From NCBI RefSeq assembly GCF_030929595.1, contig NZ_JAVFVR010000016.1, forward strand, positions 124,001-188,000: a stretch of DNA of 64,000 bases, in the 5' to 3' direction. This DNA is from Flavobacterium sp. LHD-85 (GTDB lineage Bacteria; Bacteroidota; Bacteroidia; Flavobacteriales; Flavobacteriaceae). This document shows, one piece after another, positions 60,877 through 64,000 of the stretch. The translations under genes were made by a program, and so were the position numbers. The notes under the pieces were generated by a model. The model was not told the origin of the DNA, searched no databases, and saw only the letters and a program-made list of their open reading frames with translations. Position 1 is the first letter of the stretch. Every line of letters starts with the position of its first letter.

Positions 60877-61956
60877 TTATTTCAAATGTACATCTACGTC
60901 AACGTTCATACCTGGTCTCAAAAGTTTTACTTTTTCAGGATCGTTAGATTCGTCTATGGTAATTTTTACTGGTAATCTCTGAATTGTTTTTACGAAGTTT
61001 CCTGTTGCGTTATCAGGAGGCAATAATGAAAAGCGAGATCCAGTTGCAGGAGAGAAAGAAGACACAGTCCCTTTAAACTCATAGTTTGGATATGCATCTA
61101 CTTTTAAGCTTACTTTTTGTCCCACAACCATTTTGTTCAATTGTGTTTCTTTAAAGTTAGCTACAACCCAAGCTTCATTATTGTTGATGATGTAGAATAA
61201 AGATTGTCCTGGCTGAACCAATTGTCCTGGCTGAATATCAACTTTAGATACCTGACCGTCAATTGCAGCTGTAACTACAGTATAAGAAAGGTTTAAGTGT
61301 GCAACATCCAACATTGTTTTTGCTTTTTTGATGTTTGCGGCAGCAACTTCTGTCTGTTTATCAGAAACTTTAGATTTTGATTGAATAACCGATTTTTGGT
61401 AAGAAGTAGCTTTTTGCTGTTGTTCTAAAACACGCACTTGGTTTTCAGCTTCTTCTTTTGCAGTTAAAGCCTGCTCGTATTGCTGTTTTGTAATCGTATG
61501 TGTTTTGTACAAGTTGTTGTAGCGGTTATAATCATTTGTAAGCTGTCTCAATCTAATTTTTGCACTTTCGATAGAGCCAGTTGCAGATCTCATTTGAGCA
61601 TCAGAAACAGAGATGCTTGCGTAAGCACTTCCAATATCTGCTTTAGCTGCTTCAAATTGCCCTTCAGCTCCCAATAATGCTGCATTAGCTTCATCAATTT
61701 TTAATTGATAATCTCTCTTATCGATAGTAAATAAAGTATCTCCTTTTTTTACATAATCATTATCTTTCACATAAACTTTGCTGATATATCCTGAAACTCT
61801 TGGGATAATCGGATTCATTTTTTTCTCAATCTGAGCATCATCTGTTTCTTCGTGAGCTTGGCCGTGTAAGTATTTAGATATTCCGTAAGTTCCGCCTCCT
61901 AAAATCAGAACTGCAAGTATGATGATGAATTTTTTATTTGTTTTTTTCTTTTCCAT
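60877..61956 (-). CDS. HlyD/EmrA-type membrane fusion protein
   Basis: 359-residue periplasmic adaptor anchored by one N-terminal helix (FIIILAVLILGGGTYGI). The biotinyl-lipoyl halves (IPRVSGYISKVYVKDNDYV and VDGQVSKVDIQPGQLV-type) flank a long coiled hairpin (about 85-200); the beta-barrel part ends with LRPGMNVDVDVHLK. It bridges the EmrB permease and the outer-membrane TolC-like channel. Twelve bases from the TolC-like gene. Confidence 0.94.
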   Translation of the reverse strand: MEKKKTNKKFIIILAVLILGGGTYGISKYLHGQAHEETDDAQIEKKMNPIIPRVSGYISKVYVKDNDYVKKGDTLFTIDKRDYQLKIDEANAALLGAEGQFEAAKADIGSAYASISVSDAQMRSATGSIESAKIRLRQLTNDYNRYNNLYKTHTITKQQYEQALTAKEEAENQVRVLEQQQKATSYQKSVIQSKSKVSDKQTEVAAANIKKAKTMLDVAHLNLSYTVVTAAIDGQVSKVDIQPGQLVQPGQSLFYIINNNEAWVVANFKETQLNKMVVGQKVSLKVDAYPNYEFKGTVSSFSPATGSRFSLLPPDNATGNFVKTIQRLPVKITIDESNDPEKVKLLRPGMNVDVDVHLK

Positions 61957-61968
61957 GAGAGCTATCGA

Positions 61969-63294
61969 TTATATTTTAGAAAGATTGAATGATTGTGATA
62001 ATTGTCCTGATACTGAAAGTAATTCGTAATATTTTTGAATAATGGTTGCTTTAGATAAAGCAGTTTGAATTTTGGCATTTAAATGCTCTACATCTGCTTC
62101 TACTAAATCATTAGTGTCAGATAAACCATTGTCAAATTTATCTTTTACTAATCTGTAGTTTTCTGCGGCTTGCTGTAATGCTTCTTCATAAACCACACTT
62201 TGATTGATTGCTAGGTCGTAATCTTCAATAGATTTTTGAACCTCTACTTTAATGCGGTCTGTCATAATTGCTTCGGTATTTTTTACTTCCAAAGCTCTGC
62301 TTTCTGCTTCTTTTACGTGAACATTATTTTTTAGAATTCCAGATAAATCATAAGATAATCCGATTCCAAAGTTCATCGCATATTTTACAGTTACAATGTC
62401 TTTAAGATCAAAAGCAGTATAACCGCCTAAAAGTGAAATTGAAGGATAGTATCCAGCTTTTGCAATTTTTACATTAGCTTCAGAAGCTTTGCTTTGCAAT
62501 CTTATTGCTTCTAAATCTTTTCTGCTTTCAAGTGCAACAGCATCAGATGTTATAGAATTGCTTGTTTTAAGATTAAAGAAATCTTCTTCATTTACCTGAA
62601 TTTTTACATTAGGATCTAATTTCAGCAAAGTAGTAAGATAGAAGTTGATATTATTGATGTTATTGTTAGCTTCATCAATAGATAATTGAGTTTTTGAAAC
62701 TAATAATTGCGCTTTCAATAAATCATTTCTCGGAATAATTCCGTTTTTCTCCAACTCTGTAAAATCAGTAACACGCTGTTTTGCGCTTTTTTGATTTTCG
62801 TTTAAAACATCTAAAGTCTTTTGAGCCTTGTATAAGGCTGTGTAATAAGTGATTGCTTTTAATGCAACATCTTCTTTTGTTTTTTCAGCATTAGCAGTTT
62901 CTGCTTCGTACATTCCTTCATATGCATCAATGCTGTTTTGAATTTTAAATCCAGCAAAAATAGGAAGACTTAAATTTGCCATACCAAGCATTGCTCTGTC
63001 TGGAGAAGCTAATGAAGCACTTTCACCTTGATTAGGCATATCAATCGATGCTTTTGTAAGACGCTGATATTGACCAGAAACTTTAAGATCAGGGTATTGA
63101 TTATTTTTTACGGTTTTTAACTCGTATTTTTTTGTGTTTACCTTAGTATTGGCAAGTGTAACTTCGTTACTCTTTTCCCAAGCCATTTGCACGGCCTCGC
63201 CCAAGGTTAAACTTGTTTTTTCTTGTGCTTCTACTGAAGATATTCCGATAAAGAAAACTCCAAAGAGCATTAATTGACTAATTTTCATAAACAA
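61969..63294 (-). CDS. TolC-family outer-membrane efflux protein
   Basis: 441 residues with a signal peptide (SVEAQEK) and two OEP repeats rich in coiled helices (for example QYQRLTKASIDMP, ALKAITYYTALYKAQKTL, DKFDNGLSDTNDLVEADV). The ending NLSKI lacks the classical terminal Phe, but the family assignment is clear. It overlaps the TetR gene by 17 bases, so translation is coupled. Channel of the tripartite pump. Confidence 0.94.
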   Translation of the reverse strand: MFMKISQLMLFGVFFIGISSVEAQEKTSLTLGEAVQMAWEKSNEVTLANTKVNTKKYELKTVKNNQYPDLKVSGQYQRLTKASIDMPNQGESASLASPDRAMLGMANLSLPIFAGFKIQNSIDAYEGMYEAETANAEKTKEDVALKAITYYTALYKAQKTLDVLNENQKSAKQRVTDFTELEKNGIIPRNDLLKAQLLVSKTQLSIDEANNNINNINFYLTTLLKLDPNVKIQVNEEDFFNLKTSNSITSDAVALESRKDLEAIRLQSKASEANVKIAKAGYYPSISLLGGYTAFDLKDIVTVKYAMNFGIGLSYDLSGILKNNVHVKEAESRALEVKNTEAIMTDRIKVEVQKSIEDYDLAINQSVVYEEALQQAAENYRLVKDKFDNGLSDTNDLVEADVEHLNAKIQTALSKATIIQKYYELLSVSGQLSQSFNLSKI

Positions 63295-63907
63295 GTAGCG
63301 CTTTTATAGTTTGTTGAATGTGCTTTGTAAGATCGTTTTTAATGTAATTGTTAAACATTTCTTCGGTTTTTAGATCAAATAATTCTTCGAAGAAAGAGCG
63401 ATTCATGTGAAAGTGAAAAAAGGTTCCAATAATCGTAGGCGTAATAAGTTGGATATTAACATCTTTTCTAAAAACTCCCTGGGCTTGACCTTGCTTGATA
63501 ATGCTTTCAACCGATTTTAAATTTCCTTTTTTAAGTTCAGTAAAAGCTTGAAGGCTTTTTTCTCTCTTTTTGTTATAAAGTTCAAAATGTAAAACCCTGT
63601 AAATCCCTTTGTTAAGGCAAATTCTGTTGATGTAAATTTCGATTAATTTATTGACTTTTTCAAGAGGTTCTATGTCTTCTTGCAATAAATTTTCGAGTTG
63701 TAGTTTTAAATCAACGGTTTTGTGAAAAATAAGAGCTTCAAGTAGCCTTTCTTTTGAACCAAAATAATAAGAGACCATAGCAATGTTAATTTTGGCCTCT
63801 TTGGAGATATCCCGTATCGATGTACCCTCAAATCCTTTCTCAGAAAAAAGTCTTTCTGCAACATTAAGAATCTGAATTTTTTTATCGTTCAATTCGATGT
63901 GTGACAT
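63278..63907 (-). CDS. TetR/AcrR-family repressor of the efflux operon
   Basis: 209 residues from MSHIELNDKKIQIL. The longer in-frame start at 63931 (a TTG) lies within the -7 element and is rejected. Helix-turn-helix: ERLFSEKGFEGTSIRDISKEAKINIAMVSYYFGSKERLL (about 18-56), with the SYYFGSKE motif typical of the family. First gene of the operon tetR-tolC-emrA-emrB, so the regulator represses its own operon through the two sites at 63931-63966. Confidence 0.93.
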   Translation of the reverse strand: MSHIELNDKKIQILNVAERLFSEKGFEGTSIRDISKEAKINIAMVSYYFGSKERLLEALIFHKTVDLKLQLENLLQEDIEPLEKVNKLIEIYINRICLNKGIYRVLHFELYNKKREKSLQAFTELKKGNLKSVESIIKQGQAQGVFRKDVNIQLITPTIIGTFFHFHMNRSFFEELFDLKTEEMFNNYIKNDLTKHIQQTIKALLVYEN

Positions 63908-63928
63908 GGTATTGTTTCTAATCGGATG

Positions 63929-63936
63929 CAAAATTA
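63929..63936 (-). promoter_or_regulatory. -7 promoter element of the efflux operon
   Basis: TAATTTTG on the minus strand, overlapped by the first operator copy; 21 bases upstream of the preferred start. Confidence 0.65.
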
Positions 63937-63966
63937 AACACTTGTTTAATTTAAACGCTTGTTTAA
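63931..63966. promoter_or_regulatory. Tandem operator TTAAAC-N4-GTTTAA, two copies
   Basis: Copies at 63934-63949 (extended to a 22-base palindrome with a two-base centre, 63931-63952) and 63951-63966; centres 17 bases apart. They cover the -7 and upstream promoter region, as expected for self-repression by the TetR protein. Confidence 0.8.
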
Positions 63967-64000
63967 TTTTATTTTAACACAATATTAACATAAAGCGTTT

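Overview
The window looks like chromosomal DNA from a Flavobacterium-type member of the Bacteroidota. It is AT-rich. It has SusC/SusD pairs, two proteins with C-terminal gliding/type IX secretion (T9SS type B) sorting domains, signal peptides typical of the phylum, and many Bacteroidota -7 promoter elements (TAnnTTTG). Nothing looks like a prophage, plasmid or large genomic island. Species cannot be fixed from the sequence alone.

Layout. 1-9046: the downstream part of a polysaccharide utilization locus: SusC (5' end outside the window), SusD, two surface lipoproteins (one with an unusual FAS1 + TIG + sandwich architecture), then a GH27 alpha-galactosidase and a GH5 endoglycanase after an internal hairpin. 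9644-10735: porin. 10996-16749: minus-strand units rimO / secreted Gly-rich protein / amidase and Tyr-Gly lipoprotein / FadL-like porin. 16852-19001: proS, two tRNA-Glu, rpsT. 19173-23260: PAS histidine kinase with a single-domain response regulator, then typA. 23419-30177: an ABC exporter and two large T9SS substrates. 30284-39945: two conserved proteins that may contain cryptic kinase-like domains, an SdiA-regulated-like lipoprotein, an HD + PycTM membrane protein and a GAF protein. 40094-41578: an SDR dehydrogenase and a TetR regulator sharing an operator. 41662-45972: NdpA-like protein, a four-helix-bundle (23S IVP-like) gene inside inverted repeats, a pRiA4b ORF-3-like protein, HPP and ClC membrane proteins. 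46354-48251: a four-gene small-enzyme operon. 48393-55054: a TonB receptor, then a LytS kinase / four 2TM proteins / LytTR regulator operon. 55395-59128: ctaA, cca, yaaA. 59285-63966: a TetR-controlled EmrAB-TolC-type efflux operon.

The most unusual property is in the intergenic DNA. At least eight gaps are filled by long inverted-repeat elements of several sequence families, and many of them start within a few bases of a stop codon. One family brackets the four-helix-bundle gene (42724-43235) and exactly fills the gap between two genes. Both of its arms recur, without the gene, at 50559-50657, which suggests an autonomous/non-autonomous pair. Other points worth a second look are the tandem 2TM array coupled to a LytS/LytTR pair, the phosphoesterase / kinase-like / barrel fusion, the HD-PycTM protein without a cyclase, and a ClC protein without the gating glutamate.

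The translation starts of several genes were moved downstream because a -7 promoter element lies at or downstream of the longest possible start (cca, both TetR genes, the 30284 gene).
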